Shown one piece after another: positions 1 to 6,134 of a stretch of DNA of 26,881 nucleotides; the first letter of the stretch is position 1; each line of letters begins with the position of its first letter. Source of the stretch: a virus; the IMG/VR virus record IMGVR_UViG_3300050821_011572, positions 1-26,881 of that record; one strand, 5' to 3'. The notes below the pieces were generated by a model that worked only from the letters and a program-made list of their open reading frames with translations, made no database searches and was not told the DNA's origin. Position numbers and translations under genes: made by a program.

Positions 1-1755
1 GCCGATCCGATCCAGCGCCAGACCGCGGCCGAACTTCAGGCCGGCGTCACGCCCGTCAACCTGCAATTCGCCCCCGGCAACGTGTTTCGCTACGGCGCCG
101 TGGGCGATGGCATCACCGATGATTCGGTCGCCATCAATCAGGCCACCTCCTGCAACACGGTGGTCTATTTCCCGACGCCCACCGCGTTCTACGGCATCTC
201 GCACGTGCTCTACATTCAGTCCAGCGCACCCGTCAATGTGCAGTGGGTGGGGCAGAGCCGCACCACCACCATGATTCAGCCGCTGGTCGCGAATCTCGCG
301 GATTCCGTGACCGCCATCAACACGATGATTTTCAATCGTCTGGCGAATGGCAAATGGTCGATGTCGAACATGCGCCTGTGCTGCCAGGGCGTTGCGACCT
401 ACAACGGGGTCTACATCTACGCGGTGTCGGGGGGTGGCGCGGATGGCTCGGGGCAGATCCTGCAATCGGGCTCCATCGACAATTGCTGGTTCGACACCTC
501 ATCGCCGGTGATTGCGGGCTTCTTCCAGGGCGGCATGAGCAATCACCGCGTCTCGCACTGCACCTTTGATCTCACCTGGAAGAACTGGATCTTCAACCTG
601 CAAGGCCCCGGCGGCGGCGGGGAGATCATTTTCGACAACAACGTGATGTTCAACTGCTATGACTACTTCATCACCCACTCAGATTCAACTCAAGCGAATA
701 TCGTCACGGTCTCAGGATTGCACGTCTACGGCCACAACCGCGGCCAGGTGTTTAACTTCTCGAACATCAACGCCAGCATCAAGATCAGCGATCTCGTCGT
801 GCAGCCGCAAGCGAACGGGGTATCCCCCTACACCAATGCGGGCAACGTCGGCATTGGCACCTTCATCAATTGCACGGATCTGCAACTCTCCGACTTCCAG
901 CTGGTCGCCAACCCCACGGTCGGGACCGGGCCGGCCGCGACCGCCTTGACCTTCTCAGGCACCACGGCGCAGATCTCGGACGGCTTACTCGATGGGCCGA
1001 GCGTCGGCGTGGTGGTCAAGGACAGCACCTCCAATCGCCTCTCCTTCGATCACGTCGACATCATCAATACGCAGACCGCGGCCTACCAGAACGCCAGCGG
1101 CACGCCCACCGGCTTGGTGACGGTGAGCGACTGCAACTGGTCGGATGGGCAGAACAATCTCGTGGTCTTTACCTCGGCCGCGGCCTATGACTTCTACCTC
1201 TCGAACTGCCGCCTGATGAACGCAGGCTTAGGGGGCACGTCCTCATCGAACAACTTCGCGCCCGCGACTTCGGGCTTATGCAAGGTGAGCGACTCCATCA
1301 TCGGCCAGAACAACGGCTCAGCCTCGGCGAGTAACTACATCAACGGCGCAGGCAGCGGGCAATTGGTGTTCCAGGATCCGGTGTTTGTGGGCGCACCGCC
1401 GACCGCCATCCAGGCCGCGGCGGCCACCCAAGTGGGGAGCATCGGGCGCCTGGTGGTGCCGTGGAGCGCAAGCGTCACGTTCTCGGCGGCGGTCTTCGAT
1501 AAATTCGAAATCACCGCCACCAACAACACCGCCTTTACGGTGAACGCGCCCACCTCGCCGATGGACGGCAAGTCGATCAGCATCACCATTCGCAACACCG
1601 CGGGCGTGGGCTTGGGCGCCATCACCTGGAATGCGGTCTTCAAGATGAGCACCTGGACCAGCCCCGCGACTGCCTTTAGCCGCACGGTGTCGTTTTTCTT
1701 TGATGGCACGAACTGGGTGCAGACGACTATGTCGACGGTGGACGTGCCTAATTGA
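1..1755 (+). CDS. Tailspike / tail fibre with pectate-lyase-like beta-helix (5' end outside window)
   Basis: The reading frame is open from the first base, so the true start lies upstream; 584 codons are visible. A GTG at 82 is in frame but falls inside the conserved entry motif of the domain, so I do not take it as the start. Around in-window residues 27-46 the sequence reads NVFRYGAVGDGITDDSVAIN, the classic beginning of the pectate lyase superfamily 3 right-handed beta-helix found in phage tailspikes. The body is rich in Asn, Ser, Gly and Thr with repeated short strands, as expected for a parallel beta-helix. The last 120 or so residues look like a separate beta-rich tip. The role is inferred to be host surface binding, possibly with polysaccharide cleavage; no catalytic residues can be assigned by eye. 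It precedes the lysis cassette, a common end-of-late-operon position. Confidence 0.85.
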   Translation, partial: ADPIQRQTAAELQAGVTPVNLQFAPGNVFRYGAVGDGITDDSVAINQATSCNTVVYFPTPTAFYGISHVLYIQSSAPVNVQWVGQSRTTTMIQPLVANLADSVTAINTMIFNRLANGKWSMSNMRLCCQGVATYNGVYIYAVSGGGADGSGQILQSGSIDNCWFDTSSPVIAGFFQGGMSNHRVSHCTFDLTWKNWIFNLQGPGGGGEIIFDNNVMFNCYDYFITHSDSTQANIVTVSGLHVYGHNRGQVFNFSNINASIKISDLVVQPQANGVSPYTNAGNVGIGTFINCTDLQLSDFQLVANPTVGTGPAATALTFSGTTAQISDGLLDGPSVGVVVKDSTSNRLSFDHVDIINTQTAAYQNASGTPTGLVTVSDCNWSDGQNNLVVFTSAAAYDFYLSNCRLMNAGLGGTSSSNNFAPATSGLCKVSDSIIGQNNGSASASNYINGAGSGQLVFQDPVFVGAPPTAIQAAAATQVGSIGRLVVPWSASVTFSAAVFDKFEITATNNTAFTVNAPTSPMDGKSISITIRNTAGVGLGAITWNAVFKMSTWTSPATAFSRTVSFFFDGTNWVQTTMSTVDVPN

Positions 1756-1768
1756 TTAGGGGAACTCT

Positions 1769-1975
1769 ATGGACTTTTCATGGTTGATTTGGTTTCTGGT
1801 CTTTGTCGTGGTGGCCTCCATCGCCTTTTGGATCATCAAGGCTCTCATCATGCCCGTGGTGCCTGCGCCTGCGCAGGCGGTCGTCTGGGCCGTGATCGGC
1901 ATCTGCCTGCTGATCGGATTGCTGATCTTTATAGGAAATGGTTCAGGCTTCTTTCGCCGCGGGCACTTCGGGTGA
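1769..1975 (+). CDS. Holin-like two-TM membrane protein
   Basis: This 68-aa protein has two hydrophobic segments, at about residues 4-27 and 36-58, separated by a Pro-rich turn (PVVPAPAQ), and a short basic tail ending FFRRGHFG. Size, two TM helices, a charged C-terminus and position directly upstream of a peptidoglycan-cleaving enzyme fit a phage holin that permeabilises the inner membrane at lysis. The start ATG follows the purine-rich sequence AGGGGAACTCT. Its TGA overlaps the GTG start of the transglycosylase gene (GTGA), indicating translational coupling. I cannot assign it to a named holin family, and an antiholin or another small membrane protein remains possible. Confidence 0.65.
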   Translation: MDFSWLIWFLVFVVVASIAFWIIKALIMPVVPAPAQAVVWAVIGICLLIGLLIFIGNGSGFFRRGHFG

Positions 1976-2409
1976 ACTGGAAAACCGAAGGCGAGGGGCC
2001 GCTGTGGATGGCTGCGCTCCACGTCGCGGAGATCCGCCACGGCATCCCGCCGGACCTCTTGGCGCGGGTGGCCTACCAGGAGAGCCGGTTCAAGTCCGCG
2101 GTGATCAACGGCCGCGAGCGCTCCACCGCCGGCGCGATCGGCATGATGCAGCTCATGCCGCAGTTCTTCCCGCAGGCCGGTATCAGCGTGCTCGCTGACA
2201 TCGAGACCGCGGCCGATCTCTTGGCTTCGCTCTACCGGCGATTCCGCGATTGGAGGCACGCCGTCGCCGCTTACAACCAGGGCGGCCTCAATCAGGAACT
2301 GTGCTTGCAGGGTGAGCGGCAAATGCCACCGGAAACAGAAAATTACGTGCGCGAGGTCTTTGCCGATGTGCCGATGCCGGTGGGGCCGCCGGGCAGTGAA
2401 CTGGCATGA
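1972..2409 (+). CDS. Endolysin: SLT-family lytic transglycosylase
   Basis: A 145-aa protein with the lysozyme-like soluble lytic transglycosylase (SLT) fold. Visible signatures are the catalytic glutamate in AYQESRF (about residue 37), then GAIGMMQLMP (54-63) and AAYNQG (99-104), in the order and spacing typical of SLT domains. These enzymes cleave the MurNAc-GlcNAc bond to give 1,6-anhydro products. There is no signal peptide, so it should reach the wall through the upstream holin-like pore. I chose the GTG at 1972 because it overlaps the holin stop; an ATG at 2008, preceded by GAGGGG, is an alternative start 12 codons in and would also retain the catalytic region. Its stop overlaps the next ATG (ATGA). 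At this length the protein is essentially a single catalytic domain with no wall-binding module. Confidence 0.88.
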   Translation: MNWKTEGEGPLWMAALHVAEIRHGIPPDLLARVAYQESRFKSAVINGRERSTAGAIGMMQLMPQFFPQAGISVLADIETAADLLASLYRRFRDWRHAVAAYNQGGLNQELCLQGERQMPPETENYVREVFADVPMPVGPPGSELA

Positions 2410-2798
2410 GTGTCGCCGAGGTTGTGACCTTGCTCTCGGCCGTCGCCGCCTTCGTCACCTCGATGGCGGGCGTGTACGTGAGCGTAAAGAATTCAGGAAA
2501 GCTGGACATCAACACTGCGAAGACTGAAGCCACGGCCGCCAAAGTCGATACCGTCCAAGAGCGACAAGCGACGACACACGAGGCCCTGGTCGCGGTGGTC
2601 GCCACGGTCGCGGACGTCAAGAGCAGTGTGAAGACGGTGGAAATCGCAACCAACCACATGAAAGATGCCTTGGTGGCCGCGACCGCGCAATCGAATTTAC
2701 TGCAAGGCCGCAACGAAGGTGTTGCAATGGAGAAAGAACGCGCCGCCACCAGCGGCGAATTTCGTACCCTGGTCGATGAGCAGCTTAAAAAACCGTAA
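2406..2798 (+). CDS. Membrane-anchored coiled-coil protein of the lysis cassette
   Basis: This 130-aa protein has one hydrophobic segment near the N-terminus (about residues 5-27, SVAEVVTLLSAVAAF onwards). It is followed by a long helical region with regular Ala, Val and charged spacing (about 36-110) that looks like a coiled coil. It starts by ATGA overlap with the transglycosylase stop. The topology resembles small phage lysis accessory proteins such as XhlA-like or inner-membrane spanin-like proteins, but no diagnostic motif is visible and no outer-membrane lipoprotein partner is recognisable nearby. A role in lysis or holin modulation is inferred only from position and topology. Confidence 0.7.
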   Translation: MSVAEVVTLLSAVAAFVTSMAGVYVSVKNSGKLDINTAKTEATAAKVDTVQERQATTHEALVAVVATVADVKSSVKTVEIATNHMKDALVAATAQSNLLQGRNEGVAMEKERAATSGEFRTLVDEQLKKP

Positions 2799-2808
2799 AG
2801 GAGATTGT

Positions 2809-3084
2809 ATGAATACGCCGAACAATCCGATTCTGATCGCCGCTGCCCCCGCGCTCTTGGCCGTGGTCGCGGCGATCGAGACCCTCATTGACAACGTGGG
2901 GAGCGACCCCGCGCAGGTTGCGGTCAAATGGCCGGGCGCCCTGCAGGTGTTTTTGGGCACGATCGAAATGCAGCTGCCGGTGCTCGCGGTGGGGGAACTC
3001 GGGGCCGTGCAGGTGGCCGCCAAAGCGCGCCTGGCCGGGGTCACCACGCAGCTCAAAGCCCTGCTCGCGCCACCGCCGCCGTGA
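2809..3084 (+). CDS. Hypothetical protein at end of lysis cassette
   Basis: A 91-aa protein starting at the ATG preceded by a good ribosome binding site (AAAGGAGATTGT). The frame is open further upstream, but that part overlaps the previous gene and lacks a site. The N-terminal third is hydrophobic (ILIAAAPALLAVVAAIETL, about residues 9-27) and could be a membrane segment or an amphipathic helix. The rest is Ala/Val/Leu-rich and ends in a run of prolines (APPPP). I do not recognise a family. Its location, ten bases after the coiled-coil gene and before a convergent endonuclease gene, suggests the last gene of the original lysis transcription unit. Confidence 0.7.
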   Translation: MNTPNNPILIAAAPALLAVVAAIETLIDNVGSDPAQVAVKWPGALQVFLGTIEMQLPVLAVGELGAVQVAAKARLAGVTTQLKALLAPPPP

Positions 3085-3086
3085 CC

Positions 3087-3602
3087 TTACAGATTACCAA
3101 ACGGATGAAGAGATCGCTTTGCCGCGAGATATGCGGCGTGAGCCTCTTCGGCAGATTGGAAAACTCCAAGATGATGCGCCTTACCGCAGATTGTAATACT
3201 AGAACGAAAGGGTCTGCGGGCACTCGGAGATCTAAACACGCCAATCAAGCCAGTTCCACTATCGCGCCTCGCCTGTTTTCTATTTTGCTGATTTTCAGCC
3301 GAGGATGCCTTACGCAGATTTGCAAATCTATTGTTCATCCCATTGCCATCAATATGGTCAATATGCCCTTCAGGCCAATTACCGTTCACATAAAGCCATG
3401 CAAGGCAGTGGGCGCCATACGATTCATTGAATATGCCAATATTAATGTACCCTTGGACGATGGATCCAGCTACCGTCCCCACTCGATTCCGTCCCCGTGG
3501 ACTTCGTTTGATCCAAGTAAATATGCCAGTGCTTGGATCGTAATTAAGAAACTCGCGCAGCACTTGCGCGCTAAACTTCGGCTTAGCCATGGTGCGATTC
3601 AT
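3087..3602 (-). CDS. HNH homing-type endonuclease with AP2 DNA-binding domain
   Basis: This 171-aa protein carries an HNH nuclease core: H65 in AHCLAWLYVNG, then IDHIDGNGMNNRFANLR at 81-97 containing the HxxxN...N arrangement. A C-terminal AP2-like DNA-binding domain follows, from GVFRSP near 121 to about 166, with GVFQSAEEAHAAYLAAK typical of the helix. This domain pair defines free-standing phage homing endonucleases that nick or cut intronless alleles and spread by repair. A second ATG at 3590 gives a protein starting MAKPKF and is equally plausible; neither start has a strong ribosome binding site. The gene is antisense to its neighbours, ends two bases from the preceding rightward gene and is visibly AT-richer than the flanks, consistent with a mobile insertion. 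Confidence 0.9.
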   Translation of the reverse strand: MNRTMAKPKFSAQVLREFLNYDPSTGIFTWIKRSPRGRNRVGTVAGSIVQGYINIGIFNESYGAHCLAWLYVNGNWPEGHIDHIDGNGMNNRFANLRKASSAENQQNRKQARRDSGTGLIGVFRSPSARRPFRSSITICGKAHHLGVFQSAEEAHAAYLAAKRSLHPFGNL

Positions 3603-3616
3603 CCGCGTTGTGGTGA

Positions 3617-3660
3617 GAGGCCCGTATACGATTTGTACTCGTTGCGGGCCTCGCTATTTT
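3617..3660 (+). terminator. Candidate rho-independent terminator
   Basis: GAGGCCCG at 3617-3624 pairs perfectly with CGGGCCTC at 3645-3652. Inside the loop ACGA can also pair with TCGT, giving a long bulged hairpin. It is followed on the + strand by GCTATTTT, a modest U-rich tail. Reading rightward it would end transcription coming from the lysis genes; on the other strand there is no U tract. It sits just upstream of the HNH gene start, so it may have been separated from the lysis genes when the endonuclease gene arrived. Confidence 0.5.
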
Positions 3661-3706
3661 CGCATGAATTCGTGTCAGACGGGTGGCGGATAGGGGGCGT
3701 GAGGCA

Positions 3707-3913
3707 GTGACCGAGCAGGAACTGAAGGAGATCCTGGACGCGGTCGCCAAGGGCCAGCTCGCCACCCAGGAGGCGGAGCGACGCCTCGCCGAACTCATCA
3801 CCAATAGCCGCTCGCACCTCGTGGTCGCGACCGAAAGCATGGGCGCTGACGTCAAGGAGCAGAAGGGCATCTTGGTGTGGTTGAAGGCGTGGGCGCAGCG
3901 GCTGCACAAGTGA
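3707..3913 (+). CDS. Small helical hypothetical protein
   Basis: A 68-aa charged, helix-rich protein (TEQELKEILDAVAKGQLATQ near the start) ending in a Trp-containing amphipathic stretch (GILVWLKAWAQRLHK). I chose the GTG at 3707 because GTGAGGCA lies immediately upstream; an in-frame GTG at 3683 would add eight residues. No conserved domain is recognised. It follows the terminator-like hairpin and may be transcribed from a separate promoter or by read-through. Function is unknown. Confidence 0.6.
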   Translation: MTEQELKEILDAVAKGQLATQEAERRLAELITNSRSHLVVATESMGADVKEQKGILVWLKAWAQRLHK

Positions 3914-3968
3914 GGTCGAGGCGTCGGCCTATTGCCAACGCGGCGCAGCGTAGGGCATAACCTGATGG

Positions 3969-4148
3969 ATGATGCAGCAGCTGTTCCAGGAAATCGACTA
4001 CCGGCGCCTCGAGCGACTGCAGGCGGTCAAGCGCGAACAGTGGAAACTGGAGCAGCAGTTCACGGATGATGAGCGGCGGCGCGAACTCACGGCCGCTGCG
4101 TTGGAGGCGCTGCAGGCGGTACGGCGAGAGACGCCTGCTGATCTGTGA
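3969..4148 (+). CDS. Very small charged helical protein
   Basis: A 59-aa frame starting with tandem ATG codons (3969 and 3972). It encodes a highly charged helix (for example QEIDYRRLERLQAVKREQ, then TDDERRRELTAAALEALQ) with the character of a coiled coil rather than of a random GC-rich frame. The ribosome binding site is weak (TAGGGCATAACCTG). It follows the 68-aa gene by 55 bases on the same strand and overlaps the convergent leftward gene by 62 bases. Function is unknown. Confidence 0.5.
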   Translation: MMQQLFQEIDYRRLERLQAVKREQWKLEQQFTDDERRRELTAAALEALQAVRRETPADL

Positions 4149-4443
4149 CGGCGAGATAGGCGCGACCATCGCGTAACACGCGCTCGAGCAACTGACGCGC
4201 CTCGGCTAGTTCAGCCTCCAGCGCCTTGACCCGCCTTTCGAGCGCGTCATAGTCGGCGGCGAGGACATAATCGTCGTCAGTCGTCTTTATTTCGGTGCTT
4301 TGCTCACCGCTATGCCACATTCCGTCATACTGCCATTCCCACCGCTTCGCCAGATACGCCCCACGGCATGGCCAAGTCTCGCCGCAGACTAAACACTTGT
4401 CCGCGCCCGGACCACTGCCGCCACGCACGTTGTGTTCGCTCAC
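4087..4443 (-). CDS. Cys-motif plus coiled-coil hypothetical protein (last gene of leftward operon)
   Basis: A 118-aa protein starting at the GTG that overlaps the preceding stop (GTGA). The N-terminus has a short Cys motif, KCLVCGETWPC, resembling half of a zinc ribbon. A predicted coiled coil follows (YDALERRVKALEAELAEARQ). The coiled-coil part resembles the larger coiled-coil proteins encoded at 6402-7435 (YDAL and ALxAELA motifs), suggesting paralogy. The tail runs into the convergent small rightward gene, so the two transcripts would be antisense for 62 bases. Function is unknown; early-region position suggests a non-essential or host-directed role. Confidence 0.65.
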   Translation of the reverse strand: MSEHNVRGGSGPGADKCLVCGETWPCRGAYLAKRWEWQYDGMWHSGEQSTEIKTTDDDYVLAADYDALERRVKALEAELAEARQLLERVLRDGRAYLAVTDQQASLAVPPAAPPTQRP

Positions 4444-4658
4444 TTGCCCAGCCTCGCATCGGCAGCCTGCGCCTCTTCCCACAATTGACCATCGACCAGC
4501 GTTAGATGGGGAAGGTCGGTGGTAAAATCAGTCCAATACTCAAACACCGAGCGCTCACACGCGATAATGATGCGCTCGCGATAGCGGACAATTCCGATGA
4601 CCCGTCCCGCGCGCGCTGGCAAGTCGAGTGCCCATCGAATAGTCGGCAATTCGTCCAT
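4440..4658 (-). CDS. Hypothetical early phage protein
   Basis: A 72-aa protein beginning MDELPTIRWALDLPARAG, with a beta-rich core (RVIGIVRYRERIIIACER) and an acidic and aromatic middle. I chose the ATG at 4658 because GAGGGGGAAGAG immediately precedes it; an upstream ATG at 4679 lies inside an inverted repeat and lacks a site. Its stop overlaps the next GTG. No family is recognised. The phrase IIIACERSVFEYW is reminiscent of short beta-propeller-like repeats, but one repeat is not enough for a call. Confidence 0.65.
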   Translation of the reverse strand: MDELPTIRWALDLPARAGRVIGIVRYRERIIIACERSVFEYWTDFTTDLPHLTLVDGQLWEEAQAADARLGK

Positions 4659-4670
4659 CTCTTCCCCCTC

Positions 4671-4700
4671 ATTACGCACCCCTGCGTAATCTTGCGTAAT
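4671..4700. repeat. Inverted/direct repeat of ATTACGCA before an early-gene ribosome binding site
   Basis: ATTACGCA (4671-4678), a CCCC loop, then TGCGTAAT (4683-4690) form a perfect 8-bp stem; a second TGCGTAAT follows at 4693-4700. In the leftward transcript the hairpin ends just before the GAGGGGGA ribosome binding site of the 72-aa gene. It could act as an RNA structure controlling translation, or as a protein-binding site. Confidence 0.55.
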
Positions 4701-4714
4701 TTATCGCCTTTCTC

Positions 4715-4843
4715 CTATCCGCACGGTGCCGCAACGACCACATATTTTGTATGTGAATCCAGACCGGACTTGCGGTAGCAGTACAGCTCGAACTCGTCGC
4801 GATGGGTGAGGGCCGGAGGGCGGCCCATTTTTGATTCAGCCAC
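4715..4843 (-). CDS. 42-aa hypothetical protein, possibly frameshifted zinc-ribbon protein
   Basis: A 42-codon frame starting at the GTG that overlaps the end of the upstream zinc-ribbon gene. It begins AESKMGRPPALTHRDEFELY, and the GRPP patch is AT-hook-like. An in-frame ATG at 4828 is an alternative start. The N-terminal half looks like genuine phage coding sequence. In the -1 frame the next bases encode FTYKICGRCGTVRIGERR up to a stop at 4701, a more convincing zinc-ribbon half than the in-frame ending. So the true product may involve a frameshift or a past indel. Function is unknown. Confidence 0.5.
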   Translation of the reverse strand: MAESKMGRPPALTHRDEFELYCYRKSGLDSHTKYVVVAAPCG

Positions 4844-4979
4844 GTGGCATCTCCCGCTTCTCGACCGGTTTTAATTCCCCGCCGCACAGGCAGGTGCGCA
4901 CCCCCTGGGCCACGGCTTGATACTTTTGCCCGCAGCGGGTGCACGCCAGGAGAATCGTGGAATGGCGATTATCCCCCAT
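4836..4979 (-). CDS. Small zinc-ribbon protein
   Basis: A 47-aa protein beginning MGDNRHSTILLACTRCGQKY, with CTRC followed about 16 residues later by CLCGGELKP. This is a two-knuckle (CxxC...CxC) zinc-ribbon arrangement. It overlaps the preceding gene by 11 bases (start inside the last codons) and ends by overlapping the next small gene. Zinc binding is inferred from Cys spacing; no function can be named. It is one of several such peptides in this operon. Confidence 0.65.
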   Translation of the reverse strand: MGDNRHSTILLACTRCGQKYQAVAQGVRTCLCGGELKPVEKREMPRG

Positions 4980-5160
4980 GGCCGCCCTCGCTCGACAACT
5001 GCAGCAGCATGTCCGCACGGCGCAAGGCACGCGCCGCCAGTTCCGAGTTGTCGTCAATCAGTCCGCGGGCGGCCGCGATCTCGCTGGCCATGAAGATGCA
5101 CGCAAATACCAGCCGCAGTTCCTCCCGCTCGGCGATCTGCTTGCGGCTCTCCCCCGTCAT
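4969..5160 (-). CDS. Small helical hypothetical protein
   Basis: A 63-aa protein beginning MTGESRKQIAEREELRLVFA. It is predicted to be helical throughout (MASEIAAARGLIDDNSELAA, then RALRRADMLLQL), with a Gly/His tail. The ATG overlaps the preceding TGA (ATGA). It resembles short helical proteins common in phage early regions, but no family signature is visible. Function is unknown. Confidence 0.65.
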   Translation of the reverse strand: MTGESRKQIAEREELRLVFACIFMASEIAAARGLIDDNSELAARALRRADMLLQLSSEGGHGG

Positions 5161-5351
5161 CGACGGCCCTTGCGTGTGTCAGATTCCATCAAGTCGTGCT
5201 GCTCGTCGCCGGTGAGCGCTGCTGGCGCTCTCGTTTCGGCGCGCGTCACCGTCACCGGCCCCAGGCACTTCGGGCACATCGGCATCTCACGGGTGAGCGG
5301 TGCGCTGAAGCGGTGACCGCAGAGCACACATTTGACGTGGACTACGCTCAC
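5157..5351 (-). CDS. Small zinc-ribbon protein
   Basis: A 64-aa protein with two clear zinc knuckles: VKCVLCGHRF near residue 8 and MPMCPKCLGPV about 15 residues later. This is the standard CxxC...CxxC zinc-ribbon pattern. I chose the GTG at 5351 because a strong ribosome binding site (GGGAGGGGCGATAAA) precedes it; an ATG at 5390 would overlap the upstream gene by 23 bases. The C-terminal half is polar and possibly disordered. The role is unknown; zinc ribbons of this size usually bind nucleic acid or a protein partner. Confidence 0.68.
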   Translation of the reverse strand: MSVVHVKCVLCGHRFSAPLTREMPMCPKCLGPVTVTRAETRAPAALTGDEQHDLMESDTRKGRR

Positions 5352-5367
5352 TTTATCGCCCCTCCCA

Positions 5368-5547
5368 TCATCGGCCCTCTCTATGCGCATACGATTGGCC
5401 GGCAAGGCAGGCGTCGTAGACCAACTTCGCAGCGTTCGCCATATCCTCGGCCAGCAGGTCGTAGACCATGAACTCGCGAACATCGTTTTCCTCGTCGATG
5501 ATCTTTTCCATCGCCTTGACCAGATGCGCAAACGTAATTGGCTCCAT
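5368..5547 (-). CDS. Small acidic helical hypothetical protein
   Basis: A 59-aa protein beginning MEPITFAHLVKAMEKIIDEE, acidic and helical, ending with a basic tail. The start is set by the strong GGGGAGGGGAAGTG sequence directly before ATG 5547, which also overlaps the upstream stop (TGATG). This start lies within the duplicated 32-bp gene-junction sequence described separately. No recognised domain. Confidence 0.65.
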   Translation of the reverse strand: MEPITFAHLVKAMEKIIDEENDVREFMVYDLLAEDMANAAKLVYDACLAGQSYAHREGR

Positions 5548-5575
5548 CACTTCCCCTCCCCCGTCGGTGCGGCGG
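5544..5575 (-). repeat. 32-bp gene-junction repeat, copy 1
   Basis: This segment matches 5856-5887 at 31 of 32 positions in direct orientation. On the leftward transcript it encodes the end of one gene (PTGEG, one codon, stop), the purine-rich ribosome binding site and the ATG of the next gene. Confidence 0.85.
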
Positions 5576-5699
5576 GGGCGGATTGAGAGCGCCGAACCAT
5601 CCATTCCGTCCAGCTAACAGGGCACTCAAAGATCGTGCGGTAGCCCTGCTTCTTGACCCATCGAACGTAGGCCATGTACATGCGTTCAAGTTCCGTCAT
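5547..5699 (-). CDS. Short hypothetical protein with shared C-terminal tail
   Basis: A 50-aa protein beginning MTELERMYMAYVRWVKKQGY and continuing TIFECPVSWTEWMVRR, an aromatic-rich sequence. It ends QSAPAAPTGEGK, nearly the same tail as the gene ending at 5859. The ATG overlaps the previous acidic zinc-binding gene by 14 bases. A longer in-frame reading upstream exists but is Met/Thr-rich and overlaps a better gene in another frame. Function is unknown. Confidence 0.6.
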   Translation of the reverse strand: MTELERMYMAYVRWVKKQGYRTIFECPVSWTEWMVRRSQSAPAAPTGEGK

Positions 5700-5859
5700 T
5701 GGGGTCCACGGAGAGACCGCAGCACTTGCAAACGCCATCCAATTCGTCGGCGTCGTGAAAGGCCCCGCAATGGCAATACTCATCGTCTTCGTCATAGTCA
5801 TCATCGACCTCGCTGAAATCTGGAGCGCTTTGGGCTGGCGACCATTTTTTACTTGCCAT
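5686..5859 (-). CDS. Small acidic Cys-rich (zinc-binding) protein
   Basis: A 57-aa protein in three parts. The basic N-terminus is MASKKWSPAQ. A very acidic run follows (EVDDDYDEDDE). The third part is a compact Cys motif, YCHCGAF then GVCKCCGLSVDP, which could bind one zinc. ATG 5859 follows GGGGGAGGGGGAGTG and overlaps the upstream stop (TGATG). The acidic stretch suggests a protein-binding or DNA-mimicking surface, but that is speculation. It overlaps the next gene's start by 14 bases. No family is recognised. Confidence 0.68.
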   Translation of the reverse strand: MASKKWSPAQSAPDFSEVDDDYDEDDEYCHCGAFHDADELDGVCKCCGLSVDPNDGT

Positions 5860-5887
5860 CACTCCCCCTCCCCCGTCGGTGCGGCGG
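5856..5887 (-). repeat. 32-bp gene-junction repeat, copy 2
   Basis: Direct repeat of 5544-5575 with a single mismatch. It spans the C-terminal codons and stop of the 91-aa gene and the ribosome binding site and start codon of the acidic Cys-rich gene. Confidence 0.85.
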
Positions 5888-6134
5888 ACTGCGAGGGGGC
5901 GGCTGAGTACAGGCGTTCATGCACATAAGCGTCAACAGCCTCATCTAACTGTTTCTCGATATGCTGAATCGTCGCCCACTTGCCCTTGGGAAACCATTCT
6001 GGACGGTCCTCGCATCTCTTGAGCAGCAAGACCAGCCACGCCATGCGGTCGGCCCCTTCGACGCCGTACACATCCTGGTCGAGCGCCTTACCGATGCCCT
6101 CTGCGGCACTGTTCGACAGCGACACGGTACTCAC
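5859..6134 (-). CDS. Hypothetical early phage protein
   Basis: A 91-aa protein starting at a GTG that overlaps the upstream stop (GTGA). The core is helical with aromatic residues (MAWLVLLLKRCEDRPEWFPK, then IQHIEKQLDEAVDAYVHERL). The Pro/Ala/Ser-rich tail ends QSAAPTGEGE, like the gene ending at 5547. The pattern of charged helix plus low-complexity tail is shared by several genes here. Function is unknown. Confidence 0.68.
   Translation of the reverse strand: MSTVSLSNSAAEGIGKALDQDVYGVEGADRMAWLVLLLKRCEDRPEWFPKGKWATIQHIEKQLDEAVDAYVHERLYSAAPSQSAAPTGEGE

Noticed and set aside
3617-3652. Hairpin considered as part of a tRNA
   Set aside because: No cloverleaf, anticodon arm or T-loop sequence could be drawn; the U-rich tail favours a terminator.
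2928-3710. 260-codon plus-strand frame opposite the HNH gene
   Set aside because: It crosses the end of one gene and the whole antisense HNH gene; the HNH/AP2 motifs on the other strand explain the region.
4672-4944. 90-codon minus-strand frame overlapping two small genes
   Set aside because: It covers the zinc-ribbon gene and the 42-aa gene in a third frame with Arg/Ser-rich composition and no ribosome binding site.
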